A stretch of DNA of 64,000 bases, from NCBI RefSeq assembly GCF_000428045.1, contig NZ_ATZE01000002.1, positions 183,025-247,024 of the forward strand, written 5' to 3'. Numbering within the stretch: position 1 is the stretch's first letter; the number at the start of each line of letters is the position of its first letter. The notes under the pieces are model-generated. The model worked only from the letters and a program-made list of their open reading frames with translations. It was not told where the DNA came from and made no database searches. This document shows positions 51,175 to 60,690 of the stretch, piece by piece. The DNA comes from Sedimenticola selenatireducens DSM 17993. Its GTDB lineage: Bacteria > Pseudomonadota > Gammaproteobacteria > Chromatiales > Chromatiaceae. A program made the position numbers and the translations under genes.

Positions 51175-51694
51175 CGGCCTATTCTATCAGCCATCGGCTG
51201 AATGTGGCTTCCCCGCTGTGCATTTTCCCGGCGGATTTCACTTGCGTATTAATGCCAGGGTTAAGCCTGCTAAATGGTCTGACAATCAGCGTGATTATGT
51301 CTGAAATATCCTCTAAGTCATTGTCATTCTGGGAGTTTGTTAACACCGGGCGGCGGCATGTGGATTTGTCAGAATAATTTTCTTGGTGGTCGGGAAATTG
51401 TTTTGTCAGTCAATATAACTTTATGATTTATATCATAATTATAAATCGTATAAAAAATAACCAAAATAATAATATGGTTTAATGGGCAGGCTGTTCAGAC
51501 TGATTTCAGCAACTTTTCCACAATGTTATCCACAGGTACTGTGGATAACCTGGGCGTGGTTCCACTTGTTAGCCATGCAGGGAATTAAACTATTTCTCAA
51601 TTACCCGTCCTGCTCAACCCGGGTAGGGAAAATATTAGCCGCGAATGAACGGTATTCGAACCTGGCTGAGCGTTATGGGTAGTCAGGAACTATC
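51175..51694. other. Large gap with DnaA-box cluster
   Basis: The 520-base gap holds no credible gene. It contains an AT-rich stretch (about 51405-51480), a sequence ATGAT-TTAT-ATCAT (51423-51436) resembling an FNR site, and three DnaA-box-like motifs described separately. Confidence 0.6.
51514..51548. promoter_or_regulatory. DnaA-box cluster
   Basis: TTTTCCACA (51514-51522), TTATCCACA (51526-51534) and its inverse TGTGGATAA (51540-51548) lie within 35 bases; the last two are perfect matches to the bacterial consensus and face each other across a short loop. The adjacent AT-rich run is typical of origins or DnaA-reactivating sites. The usual origin neighbours (dnaA, dnaN, mnmG) are absent. 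Confidence 0.5.
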
Positions 51695-51949
51695 TTATTT
51701 GCTTCCGGGTGGGTGTGGAGCCGATTCGGTTTGCAGTTGCTGATCCAGCAGGCGGTTCTGCTCGCGCTGTGCCTCAATCAGCTCCTGTAAAGCGTCAAGC
51801 CGGGTACGCGCATCCCGGGTGGTCTGCCGGATATGCTCGATTTCATGCCGCAGTTGATCCCGCTGGATGGCCAGCTCGGCCTGCTCGTCGGCTGGCGCCT
51901 GGGCAGGAAGCAGCAAGAGGCAGGAGAGTGACAAATAGCGTTTTTTCAT
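51695..51949 (-). CDS. Small exported coiled-coil protein
   Basis: This 84-residue product has a signal peptide (K-K-R-Y-L-S-L-S-C-L-L-L-L, cleaving near A-P-A-D) followed by a charged helical stretch with heptad spacing (L-R-H-E-I-E-H-I-R-Q-T, R-L-D-A-L-Q-E-L-I) that looks like a short coiled coil. It is probably periplasmic; the partner is unknown. Confidence 0.65.
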   Translation of the reverse strand: MKKRYLSLSCLLLLPAQAPADEQAELAIQRDQLRHEIEHIRQTTRDARTRLDALQELIEAQREQNRLLDQQLQTESAPHPPGSK

Positions 51950-52096
51950 GGTTTGTGGCCGGTATGCAGCGGAACGTGTAGGTGGGTATTGTGCCAGTTT
52001 CCGGACCGCTCTTCAGCCGCCGACGGGTTGAGAATCCGGGAATGGGAAACAGGTCGCTTTTCATGGGATACTATACCGTTTTTTAATTATTCAGTT

Positions 52097-52117
52097 CACG
52101 GCGCAAACCGTGTTTTT
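52097..52117 (+). terminator. Leader hairpin upstream of Sel1 gene
   Basis: CACGG/CCGTG with a six-base loop is followed directly by TTTTT, a short intrinsic-terminator form. It lies inside the 301-base gap between two divergent genes, 134 bases ahead of the Sel1 start, so it may attenuate transcription of that gene. A second inverted pair ACCGG/CCGGT lies downstream. Confidence 0.4.
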
Positions 52118-52250
52118 GCTTGTGGTCAATGGGGAAGTAGCACTTCTCTTCTTTGGCAACCTCAAAAACCGGAAAGTCGCTATTAGTAGACAGCCCGGTA
52201 AGCGGCCTTTTTGGACAGCGACGCCGTGTTTATATCTGAAGGAGTTCGGG

Positions 52251-53093
52251 ATGCTCTCTGCGCGGCGTTCCATATCACAGGGGCAGGACCATCAGGCATC
52301 GGTGCGGCAGGATGCCGTCTCCTATGCGCAGGGCGTGGCGGCCTATGCGCGGCGCGCCTATGGCGAGGCCTATCGCTGTTGGGCGCAGCTGGCCGAGCGC
52401 GGCGATGTGCAGGCACAGTATGGTCTGGCGGTGCTGTTCGATCGTGGTGAAGGGATAGCCAGGAATCTCGCCAAGGCGGTCGATTGGTATCAACGGGCGG
52501 CCGACCAGGGACTGGCGGATGCACAGTACAATCTGGCTCTGCTTTACAACGAAGGCATCGGTGTCCAGGTCAGCCGTAGCCAGGCGGTACGCTGGTTTCG
52601 CAAGGCGGCTGAGCAGGGCGATGCCGAGTCCCAGTATCGCCTGGCCCGTTGTTATGACCAGGGGCTGGGTGTGGCGAGAAACCGGACCCTGGCGGCTGAC
52701 TGGTACGGCAAGGCGGCCGAGCAGGGGCATGCCGCAGCGCGTAACTGCCTGGGGGATATGTATCGAACCGGCGACGGCGTTGCCCGGGACTATGCCCAGG
52801 CGCTGTACTGGCTGACCCTGGCGGCCCGGCAGGGCTACGGCTATGCCCAGGTTAACCTGGGCTTTCTGTATGATCAGGGCCTGGGCGTGCCCTCCGATCC
52901 GCTGGAGGCGATCAACTGGTATCGAGAGGCGGCCCTGCATGGCGACCCCATGGCGCAGTACAACCTGGCGGAGATGTTCCGGATCGGGCGCGGGGGACAG
53001 CAGGACCCGCAGCAGGCGATCCGCTGGTATCGGAAAGCGGCGGCTCAGGGCCATCCCGGTGCGGTCAGGCGCCTGCGCCAGATCGGCGCCTGA
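52251..53093 (+). CDS. Sel1-repeat protein
   Basis: This 280-residue protein is made of about six to seven Sel1-like repeats, each of ~36 residues with the pattern A-Q-Y-N-L-A-L-L-Y-x-x-G-x-G-V followed by A-V-x-W-Y/F-R-K-A-A-x-Q-G. Sel1 proteins act as scaffolds in signalling and protein assembly. No signal peptide is seen from ATG 52251, which follows AAGGAG at good spacing; upstream Met codons are poor. Confidence 0.85.
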   Translation: MLSARRSISQGQDHQASVRQDAVSYAQGVAAYARRAYGEAYRCWAQLAERGDVQAQYGLAVLFDRGEGIARNLAKAVDWYQRAADQGLADAQYNLALLYNEGIGVQVSRSQAVRWFRKAAEQGDAESQYRLARCYDQGLGVARNRTLAADWYGKAAEQGHAAARNCLGDMYRTGDGVARDYAQALYWLTLAARQGYGYAQVNLGFLYDQGLGVPSDPLEAINWYREAALHGDPMAQYNLAEMFRIGRGGQQDPQQAIRWYRKAAAQGHPGAVRRLRQIGA

Positions 53094-53147
53094 TCTGTGT
53101 GCCGGGGTTCATAAGCTTACTCCAGCCTTTTAGCTCTGAACTCATCG

Positions 53148-53196
53148 TGGGAGGCTCGCCCCGGGCCGAATTCGCGGCGAGGGCGCCGCTCCTGCC
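53148..53196 (-). repeat. Inverted single copy of the palindromic repeat
   Basis: The sequence is the reverse complement of the unit at 40.1 kb (GGCAGGAGCGGCG on the minus strand through GGCCCGGGGCGAGCC). It lies between the Sel1 gene and sthA. Confidence 0.85.
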
Positions 53197-53240
53197 GATA
53201 CGGCTGACCGTCGGTGTGGATTTGATCTTTTGGCTGGGTA

Positions 53241-54638
53241 TCAGAAGATCCGGTTGAGACCGTTCAGTGCCGCCACGCGGTAAGCCTCGGCCATGGTCGG
53301 GTAATTGAATGTGGTCTCGGTGAAGTAGAGCAGGCTGTTGGCGCTGCCCTTCTGGGACATGATCGCCTGGCCGATATGGATGATCTCCGCGGCCGTCTCG
53401 CCAAAACAGTGAATACCCAGAATCTCTAATGTCTCCCGGTGGAACAGGATCTTTAGCATGCCCACGGTATGTCCGGTAATCTGTGCCCGGGCGATACTCT
53501 TGAACATGGCGTGCCCTACCTCGTAGGGGACCTGCTGTTCGGTCAGTTCCCGCTCACTCTTGCCCAGGGAGCTGATCTCGGGGTTAGTGTAGATGCCAGT
53601 GGGAAACTGCTCGATCAGGCTCCAGTCGCACTTGCCGGCGCTGATCTGGGCGCCGACGAAGCGACCCTGATCATAACTGGCGCTGGCCAGTCCCGGTGGT
53701 CCGGCCACGTCACCGGCGGCGAAGATATGCGCCAGATCGGTCTGGTATTTTTCGTTGACCTCGATCTGTCCGCGATGATTGATCTGGACGCCGATCTCTT
53801 CAAGGCCCATGCCCCTGGTGTTGCCTGAGCGCCCGTTGGCCCAAAGCAGGATGTCTGTCTTAAACTTTTTGCCGGATTTACAGTGGAGGACCACGCCGTC
53901 GTCCAGCGGCTCCACCCTGGTGTACTCCTCGTTATTGCGGATCACCACCCCCTGGTTACGCAGATGGTAACTGAGGGCGTCGGTAATCTCGTCATCCAGG
54001 AAAGAGAGCAGGCGATCCCGGGTGTCCACCAGGTTCACCTTGACATCCAGGTTACAGAACATCGAGGCGTATTCGCAGCCGATCACCCCGGCGCCATAGA
54101 CGGTCAGGGATTTTGGCGTGTGCTTCAGCGACAGGATGCTGTCACTGTCATGTACCCGCGGATGGGAAAAATCGATATCCTCCGGGTGGTAGGGGGAGGA
54201 GCCGGTGGCAATCACAAAGTGATCGGCCGTCACCTGTTCCGCTGAGCCATCCACATGCCGGATATTCAGGGTGTGGGCGTCAAGAAAGGCGGCGGTACCG
54301 TAGAAGATGTCCACGTTATTGCGGGAATAATAGCGGTAGCGAGTGCTCACCTGCTCCTGGATGACCGAGTCCGCCGCCCGCAGCATGCGCGGATAGTCCA
54401 CGTTGACCTGCTCGATGCTGTGTTGAAACAGGGGGTTCCGCTTATAGTCCACCATCATGGAGATGTTATGGCGCAGCGCCTTGCTGGGGATGGTGCCCCA
54501 GTGGGTACAGCCACCGCCGACCTTGGCGTGTTTCTCTACAATGGCTATTTTTTGCCCCGATTTGGTCAGTTTCATGGCGGCGCCTTCGCCGCCGGGGCCG
54601 CTGCCGATAACGAGGGTGTCGTAGTGCTTTTGTGTCAT
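53241..54638 (-). CDS. sthA: Soluble pyridine nucleotide transhydrogenase
   Basis: SthA is a FAD enzyme that exchanges electrons between NADPH and NAD+. The 465-residue sequence has the FAD motif G-S-G-P-G-G-E-G, the segment [13 protein letters not shown] in which one of the disulfide cysteines of lipoamide dehydrogenases is replaced by Thr, and a second dinucleotide motif G-A-G-V-I-G. It lies convergent to the Sel1 gene. Confidence 0.94.
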   Translation of the reverse strand: MTQKHYDTLVIGSGPGGEGAAMKLTKSGQKIAIVEKHAKVGGGCTHWGTIPSKALRHNISMMVDYKRNPLFQHSIEQVNVDYPRMLRAADSVIQEQVSTRYRYYSRNNVDIFYGTAAFLDAHTLNIRHVDGSAEQVTADHFVIATGSSPYHPEDIDFSHPRVHDSDSILSLKHTPKSLTVYGAGVIGCEYASMFCNLDVKVNLVDTRDRLLSFLDDEITDALSYHLRNQGVVIRNNEEYTRVEPLDDGVVLHCKSGKKFKTDILLWANGRSGNTRGMGLEEIGVQINHRGQIEVNEKYQTDLAHIFAAGDVAGPPGLASASYDQGRFVGAQISAGKCDWSLIEQFPTGIYTNPEISSLGKSERELTEQQVPYEVGHAMFKSIARAQITGHTVGMLKILFHRETLEILGIHCFGETAAEIIHIGQAIMSQKGSANSLLYFTETTFNYPTMAEAYRVAALNGLNRIF

Positions 54639-54979
54639 ATTGTCCGTTCTTCTGGAGAGGCATCAGGGTTTTCGCGGCAGCCCGGTTCGGGATTGGCCAT
54701 CGAATTTATTAATATAATCATCAGTATACCCTGTGGGCCCGGTTGGAGCCAGAAGTAGAGTGTATGTTTGCTCTGAAATAGGATGATCGTATTATTTTCC
54801 CCCATTTTTTTCCGTGAGACGCCGGGAGGAAAATCAGTTTCCGCCCCGATCCGCCTTGTGGCGTGAATTATGTGCCGCAGGGGTAGTCGAAACAGGCAGG
54901 ATTGAATTAGCAAGTCCTGATAGACTTGGTGGGTTATTCATGGGTCGCATGGCCCCCCCAATACAGCCTTGATACAGTT
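54639..54979. other. sthA-copA divergent region
   Basis: These 341 bases hold AT-rich stretches but no CueR-like dyad or other operator was recognised. No gene is supported. Confidence 0.3.
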
Positions 54980-57388
54980 ATGCAACAGCAACCGTTCGTA
55001 CAATCCCTCAGCCTGCCCGTGGAGGGCATGACCTGCGCCGCCTGCTCCACCCGGCTGGAGCGGGTGCTGGGAAAGCAGGTCGGTGTCACGGCGGCGCGGG
55101 TCAACCTGGCCGCCAACAGCGCCAGTGTCGATTTCGATGCGGCGCAGCTCTCGCCCCTGGATATTACCGCGGCCATCAGCCGGGCAGGGTTTTCCGTGCC
55201 CTCGGAAACCCTGGAGCTGTTGATTGGGGGCATGACCTGTGCCGCCTGTTCCAGCCGTCTGGAGAAGGTGCTGTCGCGCCTGCCCGGTGTCGAACGGGCG
55301 GCGGTGAACCTGGCGACGGAAAAGGCATCTGTTACTGCACCTGCCGGTGTGGTTTCCTTGGCGGCAGCCATCGCGGCCGTTGAGAAGGCGGGCTTCACCG
55401 CTACTCCGGCGGTCACTGCGGCGCAACAGCAGGCCCAGTTGCAGGAAAAGTCCGCTCAGCAGAGCCGCAAGGAGTTGCAGCAACTGGTCCTGGCCATGCT
55501 GTTGTCCCTGCCGCTGGCGCTGCCTATGCTGTTGATGCCGTTCGGTATTCACGCTGAGTTGCCGGCCCTCTGGCAGCTGACGCTGGCTACTCCGGTGCAG
55601 TTCTGGCTCGGCTGGCGCTTTTATGAAGGGGCCTTCAAGTCCTTGCGCGGCGGTGCCGGTAATATGGATGTGCTGGTGGCCATGGGTACCAGCGCGGCCT
55701 GGGGGCTGAGCGCCTGGGTCACCCTGTTCGGTGGCGCGGGTGGCCACCTCTACTTTGAGGCGGCGGCCATGGTCATTACCCTGGTGCTGCTCGGCAAGTG
55801 GTTGGAAGGTCGGGCCAAGCGCAGTGCCGCATCGGCTATCCGCGCGTTGATGGATCTGCAGCCGGAACTGGCCCGGGTTGAACGCGATGGAGTCGTAATG
55901 GAAGTGCCGGCCGAGAGCGTCATCGGCGGCGAGGTGGTACAGATTCGTCCCGGCGAGCGGGTACCGGTGGATGGGGTGATCCTGGAGGGGGCAAGCCAGC
56001 TGGATGAATCCCTGATCACCGGTGAATCCCTGCCGGTTGACAAGGGGGTTGGTGAGCGGGTGACCGGTGCGTCGGTGAACGGTTCCGGACTACTCAGGGT
56101 CGAGGCCACCACCGTCGGCACCGAGTCCACCCTGGCACGGATTATCCGTCTGGTGGAAAACGCCCAGGCGAGCAAGGCGCCGGTTCAGAAACTGGTGGAT
56201 CAGATATCGGCCGTCTTCGTGCCGGTGGTCGCCACCATTGCCCTGGTGACTTTTCTGGGGTGGTGGCTGATCGGTTCCAATCTGGAAGTGGCCTTCATCG
56301 CGGCGGTTTCGGTATTGGTGATCGCCTGCCCCTGCGCCCTCGGACTGGCCACTCCGACCGCCCTGATGGTGGGCACCGGTGTCGCCGCCCGCAACGGCGT
56401 ACTGATCAAGGATGCGGAGGCGCTGGAGCGCGCACATCACAGCAGTGCCGTGGTGCTGGACAAGACCGGTACCCTGACCCTGGGTAAGCCGACCGTCGAG
56501 TCGGTGGTGGCGGCGGACGGCGATACCGCCGGGCTGTTGCGGCTGACCGCTTCCGCACAACAGGGCAGTGAGCATCCCCTGGCCCACGCCATATTGAGCC
56601 GGGCAGAGACGGACCGGCTGGAGCTGCTGCCGGTGGCCGATTTCAACACCCTGCCCGGGCGCGGACTCTCCGCCAGGCTGGGCGAACGTAAACTGCTGGT
56701 CGGTAATAGCCGCCTGATGCATGAACAGGGGATTAAGCTGGATGCGCTGGGGGTAGAAGGCGAACAACTGGAGTCCCGGGGGCGCACCCTGATGTGGGTT
56801 GCCGAGACCGCTCCAACACCCGGCGTGCTGGGCTACATCGCCGTGAGTGATCCGGTGAAACCGGAGGCGGTGGCCGCAGTGGCGGCACTGAAGCGGCAGG
56901 GTATTCTGACGGTGATGCTCACCGGTGATAACCGGCATGCCTCCCGCGCGGTGGCTGAGGCAGTCGGCATTGACCGGGTAGTGGCTGAGGTGCTGCCCGA
57001 GGAGAAGGCGGCGGAAGTGGCCCGCCTGCGGGAGCAGGGTCGGATGGTCGCCATGGTGGGTGACGGGATCAATGACGCCCCGGCCCTGGCGGCGGCCGAT
57101 GTGGGCATGGCAATGGGCACCGGGACCGATGTGGCCATGCACACCGCCGGTATCACCCTGATGCGTGGTGATCCGCTGCTGGTGGCGGATGCCATCTCGA
57201 TCTCTCGAGCCACCTATCACAAGATCAGGCAGAATCTGTTCTGGGCGCTGATCTATAATCTGGTCGCCATACCCCTGGCAGCGTCGGGCCTGCTCAGCCC
57301 GGTGGTCGCCGGAGCGGCCATGGCCATGTCGTCAGTCAGCGTGGTTTCCAACTCCCTGTTGCTGAGACGTTGGCGCAGGGTTGCCTGA
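54980..57388 (+). CDS. copA: Copper-transporting P-type ATPase
   Basis: This inner-membrane P1B ATPase pumps Cu(I) out of the cytoplasm. Two N-terminal metal-binding domains carry G-M-T-C19-A-A-C22 and G-M-T-C87-A-A-C90. About eight membrane helices hold the transport motif C450-P-C452, followed by the phosphorylation site D494-K-T-G-T-L, the T-G-E-S actuator loop and G-D-G-I-N-D-A-P. At 802 residues from ATG 54980 it matches CopA length; the longer start 54926 is unlikely. A small copper chaperone follows. Confidence 0.95.
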   Translation: MQQQPFVQSLSLPVEGMTCAACSTRLERVLGKQVGVTAARVNLAANSASVDFDAAQLSPLDITAAISRAGFSVPSETLELLIGGMTCAACSSRLEKVLSRLPGVERAAVNLATEKASVTAPAGVVSLAAAIAAVEKAGFTATPAVTAAQQQAQLQEKSAQQSRKELQQLVLAMLLSLPLALPMLLMPFGIHAELPALWQLTLATPVQFWLGWRFYEGAFKSLRGGAGNMDVLVAMGTSAAWGLSAWVTLFGGAGGHLYFEAAAMVITLVLLGKWLEGRAKRSAASAIRALMDLQPELARVERDGVVMEVPAESVIGGEVVQIRPGERVPVDGVILEGASQLDESLITGESLPVDKGVGERVTGASVNGSGLLRVEATTVGTESTLARIIRLVENAQASKAPVQKLVDQISAVFVPVVATIALVTFLGWWLIGSNLEVAFIAAVSVLVIACPCALGLATPTALMVGTGVAARNGVLIKDAEALERAHHSSAVVLDKTGTLTLGKPTVESVVAADGDTAGLLRLTASAQQGSEHPLAHAILSRAETDRLELLPVADFNTLPGRGLSARLGERKLLVGNSRLMHEQGIKLDALGVEGEQLESRGRTLMWVAETAPTPGVLGYIAVSDPVKPEAVAAVAALKRQGILTVMLTGDNRHASRAVAEAVGIDRVVAEVLPEEKAAEVARLREQGRMVAMVGDGINDAPALAAADVGMAMGTGTDVAMHTAGITLMRGDPLLVADAISISRATYHKIRQNLFWALIYNLVAIPLAASGLLSPVVAGAAMAMSSVSVVSNSLLLRRWRRVA

Positions 57389-57423
57389 CAAGTTTTTATA
57401 TGCCCTTGTTTTCGGAGAGAATG

Positions 57424-57627
57424 ATGTCAAAGACCTACAAAGTGGAAGGCATGAGCTGCGGCGGTTGTGCCAGCTCGGTGGAACAGGCGATCAAGGCTGT
57501 GGCGGCGCAGGCTAGCGTCGAGGTCAAGCTGGAAGGGGGCCTGGTCACGGTTGCCGGAGTGGATGATGATAGCCTAGTGAAGCAGGCGGTTGAGGATGCC
57601 GGGTTCACCTACGCAGGAACAGTCTGA
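57424..57627 (+). CDS. CopZ-like metallochaperone
   Basis: This 67-residue HMA-domain protein has G-M-S-C-G-G-C (C-x2-C metal site) and the family fold. It probably delivers Cu(I) to CopA, whose stop is 35 bases upstream. The ATG after CGGAGA at proper spacing is 57424, one codon past another ATG. Confidence 0.88.
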   Translation: MSKTYKVEGMSCGGCASSVEQAIKAVAAQASVEVKLEGGLVTVAGVDDDSLVKQAVEDAGFTYAGTV

Positions 57628-57641
57628 CAGCGAGTCAGGTA

Positions 57642-57670
57642 GCCGTGGTGGACAGTCGGTACACCACGGC
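57642..57670. terminator. Hairpin between convergent genes
   Basis: GCCGTGGTG/CACCACGGC forms a 9-bp stem between the copper chaperone and host-attachment genes. No T tract is visible, so the terminator call is moderate. Confidence 0.55.
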
Positions 57671-57686
57671 CTGTACGGACGCCAGA

Positions 57687-58121
57687 TCAGAGCCTGTGGG
57701 GCAGGTTCTTGCGGATGGTTTCGACGTCGTGGGCAGTGAGGTTCTTGGATATTTCGGTAGCCACCAGTTTCTGCAGCGGTTGCGGCTGATGTTTCCTGAG
57801 CAGGCCGAGGAAGCTGGGCGCGGCGATGACATGAAGCTTGTTGAAATGGCCCTGGGCACGGCCGGATTCCAGGGTGGCGCAGACTTGGTGTGCAAAGCGT
57901 ACCGCTTCGTCGTGCTTGGTCTCGTCCACATGGCCGACATCGTGGCTGCGTGGGCCGGCACTGCGGTCACGGCCAGGCTTGTCCGTCACCAGGTCGCCGG
58001 CGTGAAGCCGCGCTTCCGGATGGTCCAGGGTCTGGATCTCGACTAACGGGCTGAAGGCGTTCTCGGCGGAGAAGATTCTTGCACGGCTTGTGTCAGCAAC
58101 AACTACCCAGGCTGCATTCAT
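57687..58121 (-). CDS. Host-attachment family protein
   Basis: The 144-residue protein has the family pattern W-V-V-V-A-D-T-S-R-A-R-I-F and a late P-S-F-L-G-L-L-R, as in host_attach domain proteins of the eRF1-like baeRF group. Function is not established; the name is historical. The start at 58121 is supported by AGAGGA. Confidence 0.75.
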   Translation of the reverse strand: MNAAWVVVADTSRARIFSAENAFSPLVEIQTLDHPEARLHAGDLVTDKPGRDRSAGPRSHDVGHVDETKHDEAVRFAHQVCATLESGRAQGHFNKLHVIAAPSFLGLLRKHQPQPLQKLVATEISKNLTAHDVETIRKNLPHRL

Positions 58122-58503
58122 AATCATTCCTCTCTCGGTTGATGGCAGGGTCAAAGACCCCGGAAGTTAGAGTATAGAGGAATATCATCTGCCGGTTTAG
58201 CGCTGGATTCTTCCAAGTCGTCTTCTTCCCGTCTGATTGTCAGATGTTCAAGTGAAATCGGGATGGGGTGTTTTATCGCTCTTCTCCGGTCCGGATGCTG
58301 CCTTCGAGAATCTCCAGGTGTGTTCTCCCTTATGCCATGAGCGGCACTATGGAACTCGGCATATATGCGCCGCCTCCCTCTCCTGGGGCTTTGCTGCTCA
58401 GAGTGGTGTTTCCCAAACCACCCAAGTTGCCTTGATTAATGAAAGCTTTTCCCGCTAGTACCGGTCTCATGCATTGAGAATCCTGAAAAACGAGGAGGTT
58501 GAG
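58122..58503. other. Gene-free gap
   Basis: These 382 bases lie between the divergent host-attachment and cupredoxin-like genes. Reading frames here lack ribosome sites. I see the short palindrome GCATATATGC near 58360 and nothing else to name; promoters for both genes are presumably within. Confidence 0.35.
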
Positions 58504-58962
58504 ATGCGCCAATATATGATGGCCGGACTGATTCTGTTAACTCCGATTATGAGTAACCCGCTTGCTGCAGAGACCCGTGTTGTCGAATTGACCCAGGTGC
58601 CCTGCCAGTTTCTGGAGAGCGAGAAAGATATCGACCGCGGTTTCACATCCCAAAGCATCAGTGATTGCCAGACGCTCAACAAACAGACGGGTGAAAAGCG
58701 TCTGGCCGAATCCGAAACACTGGAGCTTGCACCTGGGCGTTACGTGTTCCGGGTCACCAATAAAAATGTGCCATATGAGTTGGGTTTCTGGCTGCGCGGT
58801 GACGGCCTGATAAATCTCGCCCGATTACCCAGTGTTTCTGGTGGCGGATTGACCACCGGCAAGACCCAGGATTATGAAATCGAGCTGAAACCAGGCGAGT
58901 ATGTCTACTCCTGTCCCCTGAATCCGACCCCTGACTACAAACTGATCGTCACTGAAGGCTGA
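58504..58962 (+). CDS. Exported cupredoxin-like protein
   Basis: This 152-residue protein follows GAGGAGG and has a signal peptide (about 1-22, cleaving near A-A-E-T). The C-terminal half suggests a cupredoxin beta-barrel ending G-E-Y-V-Y-S-C-P-L-N-P, but the copper-binding His and Met of plastocyanin-like proteins are not evident. The Cys pair in the first part (P-C-Q-F and D-C-Q-T) may form a disulfide. It may be copper linked by neighbourhood, or a fold relative with another role. Confidence 0.6.
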   Translation: MRQYMMAGLILLTPIMSNPLAAETRVVELTQVPCQFLESEKDIDRGFTSQSISDCQTLNKQTGEKRLAESETLELAPGRYVFRVTNKNVPYELGFWLRGDGLINLARLPSVSGGGLTTGKTQDYEIELKPGEYVYSCPLNPTPDYKLIVTEG

Positions 58963-58987
58963 TAGTTGCCTGGAGGGCAAGCTGCGA

Positions 58988-59005
58988 GGCCACGCCAGAG
59001 GTGGC
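58988..59005. terminator. Hairpin between convergent genes
   Basis: GGCCAC/GTGGCC forms a short stem between the cupredoxin-like gene and the DUF302 gene. It lacks a T tract and is only a weak candidate. Confidence 0.3.
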
Positions 59006-59074
59006 CGAGGCCATGACAAACTGGATGCGCAGCAATGGTTGGGTGTAATCCATCCTGGCGACTTCTGTTGCTTG

Positions 59075-59578
59075 TTACTCCACGCCGGATGATGGCCGGG
59101 TGGCATCCGATCCGATGGCCTCAAATAGCGCGTCGAGCTCCTTTGCCAGCGCATCCAGGTCCGCATTGCCATAGGGCGCGAAGACCGCGCTTGGCAGGCG
59201 ATAGGTGAGGTTTGATGTGCCGTCGCTGTTCTCCGTCACATAGAGTCGCAATGGTGCCTCAATGCCGGCGGCAACGCTGGCCTCGAGCATGCGTACCGCA
59301 TAGTCGTTACGGAACACCATCAGCACCAGATTGCCGGGGATCTTTACCCCGCGCTGGGCGGCACCCCGGCTGGCGCTGGCTTGCGCCACCAATCCCATCT
59401 GGTGTTTTTGAATCGCCTGTTCGACGCGGGAGGCGAGCGCATCAAATGGATAGGTGGACTGCAGGGTGACGGTTCCGGAAAGTGGTGCGTTGCTGTCGGC
59501 CCGGGCGGTTGCAATCAACAGCATGCCGAGAAGCAACAAGCCGATGTGGAGACGGATTGATATTGCCGTTGTGGTCAT
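59075..59578 (-). CDS. Exported DUF302 protein
   Basis: The 167-residue product has a signal peptide (M-T-T-T-A-I-S..., cleaving near A-R-A-D) and then the DUF302 fold (Q-S-T-Y-P-F-D-A-L-A-S-R-V-E-Q-A-I-Q-K-H). DUF302 proteins are found near sulfur and cytochrome genes in many proteobacteria, role unknown. It is the last gene of the minus-strand sulfur operon, 128 bases after the rhodanese. Confidence 0.85.
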   Translation of the reverse strand: MTTTAISIRLHIGLLLLGMLLIATARADSNAPLSGTVTLQSTYPFDALASRVEQAIQKHQMGLVAQASASRGAAQRGVKIPGNLVLMVFRNDYAVRMLEASVAAGIEAPLRLYVTENSDGTSNLTYRLPSAVFAPYGNADLDALAKELDALFEAIGSDATRPSSGVE

Positions 59579-59706
59579 GGTGATTTCCTGTCGTGGCTTT
59601 CTGTTTCGGAACATACTTCGCTATTGCTCTTGCGGGGTTCTGCTTCCCCGATGGTCCATTTCGTGCGTGAGGACAATCAAGCCGCATGGCCCGCAATGCC
59701 TTCGGC

Positions 59707-60606
59707 TCAGTTGAGCCGGATTTTCTGCTCCAGTGGCAACGAGGGGTTTGCCGCCCACTCGGCAGTGGAGCCGTCATAGAGCTGTGCCTTGTCATTGCCC
59801 AGCAGTTCATGGGAGACGAACCAGGCCAGCGAGGTGCGGTGTCCGGTATGGCAGAAGGAGATCTGTTCGCCGTCCAGCGGCACGCCGGCGGCCTGGTAGA
59901 TGCGCTTGAGGTTTTCCGGCGTGTGAAAGGTTGCTCCGCGGTTAACGGTCAGCCAGTCGAAGGGGAGATTGACGGCGCCGGGGATGGTGCCGGGGCGCTC
60001 CTTCTTGCCGCTCACCAGACCCATGTGTTCAGCGCTGCTCCGGTTGTCGACCAGACGGATGTTGCGGTCGAGGGCGTCCTTGACCTGCTCCGTGCGCACC
60101 AGATATTCCGCCCTTGGGTGGGCCTTGAATGTCTTGCCGACGGGCTGGTTGACACGGTTCTCCAGGGGGTGCGAGCGGTCCTGCGCGTAAGCGACGAGGC
60201 CACCGTCGAGAATGGAGACATTATCGTGTCCCAAGGCCTTGAAGGTCCAGTAGACCCGGGTGGCGCTAGCCATTTCGCCCGCGCTGCGTCCCGTGACCAC
60301 CAGCACAACCTGGGTTGTGTTGTCGATGCCCAGGCCACCGATCAGTTGCTCCAGCTCCTTTACCGGGGGCAGCATCTGCGGGACGCTCTTGGCGTCGGTG
60401 CGGCGCCAGGAGCCGTAATCGCTGTGGATGGCGCCGGGTACATGGTATTGCTGATAGGCCGGCTTGGGTTGCAGATCCAGTACCAGCAGATCGGGCTTGC
60501 CCAAGTTGGCGGCCAGCCAGCCACCGTCCACCAGCGGCTGGGCCGCCGTCAGTGCGGGTGATATGAGCAACAGCAGAAACAGGGTGGCAAGTTGTCGGAT
60601 TGGCAT
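59707..60606 (-). CDS. Periplasmic two-domain rhodanese (sulfurtransferase)
   Basis: This 299-residue protein has a signal peptide (about 1-22), an inactive N-terminal rhodanese domain (catalytic position lacks Cys, T-G-R-S-A-G) and a C-terminal domain with the active Cys252 in S-F-C-H-T-G-H-R-T-S. It probably moves sulfane sulfur, for example from thiosulfate, in the periplasm. It lies 84 bases after the cytochrome gene. Confidence 0.9.
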   Translation of the reverse strand: MPIRQLATLFLLLLISPALTAAQPLVDGGWLAANLGKPDLLVLDLQPKPAYQQYHVPGAIHSDYGSWRRTDAKSVPQMLPPVKELEQLIGGLGIDNTTQVVLVVTGRSAGEMASATRVYWTFKALGHDNVSILDGGLVAYAQDRSHPLENRVNQPVGKTFKAHPRAEYLVRTEQVKDALDRNIRLVDNRSSAEHMGLVSGKKERPGTIPGAVNLPFDWLTVNRGATFHTPENLKRIYQAAGVPLDGEQISFCHTGHRTSLAWFVSHELLGNDKAQLYDGSTAEWAANPSLPLEQKIRLN

Positions 60607-60690
60607 TGAAAGGCTCCTTCGGACGGGTCGGTTATTGGCGTTGGACCAATGGGACAGGTAGTAGTGCCACGGCCCGGACAGTGCTAGGTT

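Noticed and set aside
51482..51682. A 66-codon plus-strand frame in the DnaA-box gap
   Set aside because: It crosses the DnaA-box palindrome, has no ribosome site and no homology signature.
52120..52250. Cyclic di-GMP riboswitch ahead of the Sel1 gene
   Set aside because: The conserved GEMM core (GGGACGCAAAGCC-type) is not present; only generic inverted repeats are seen.
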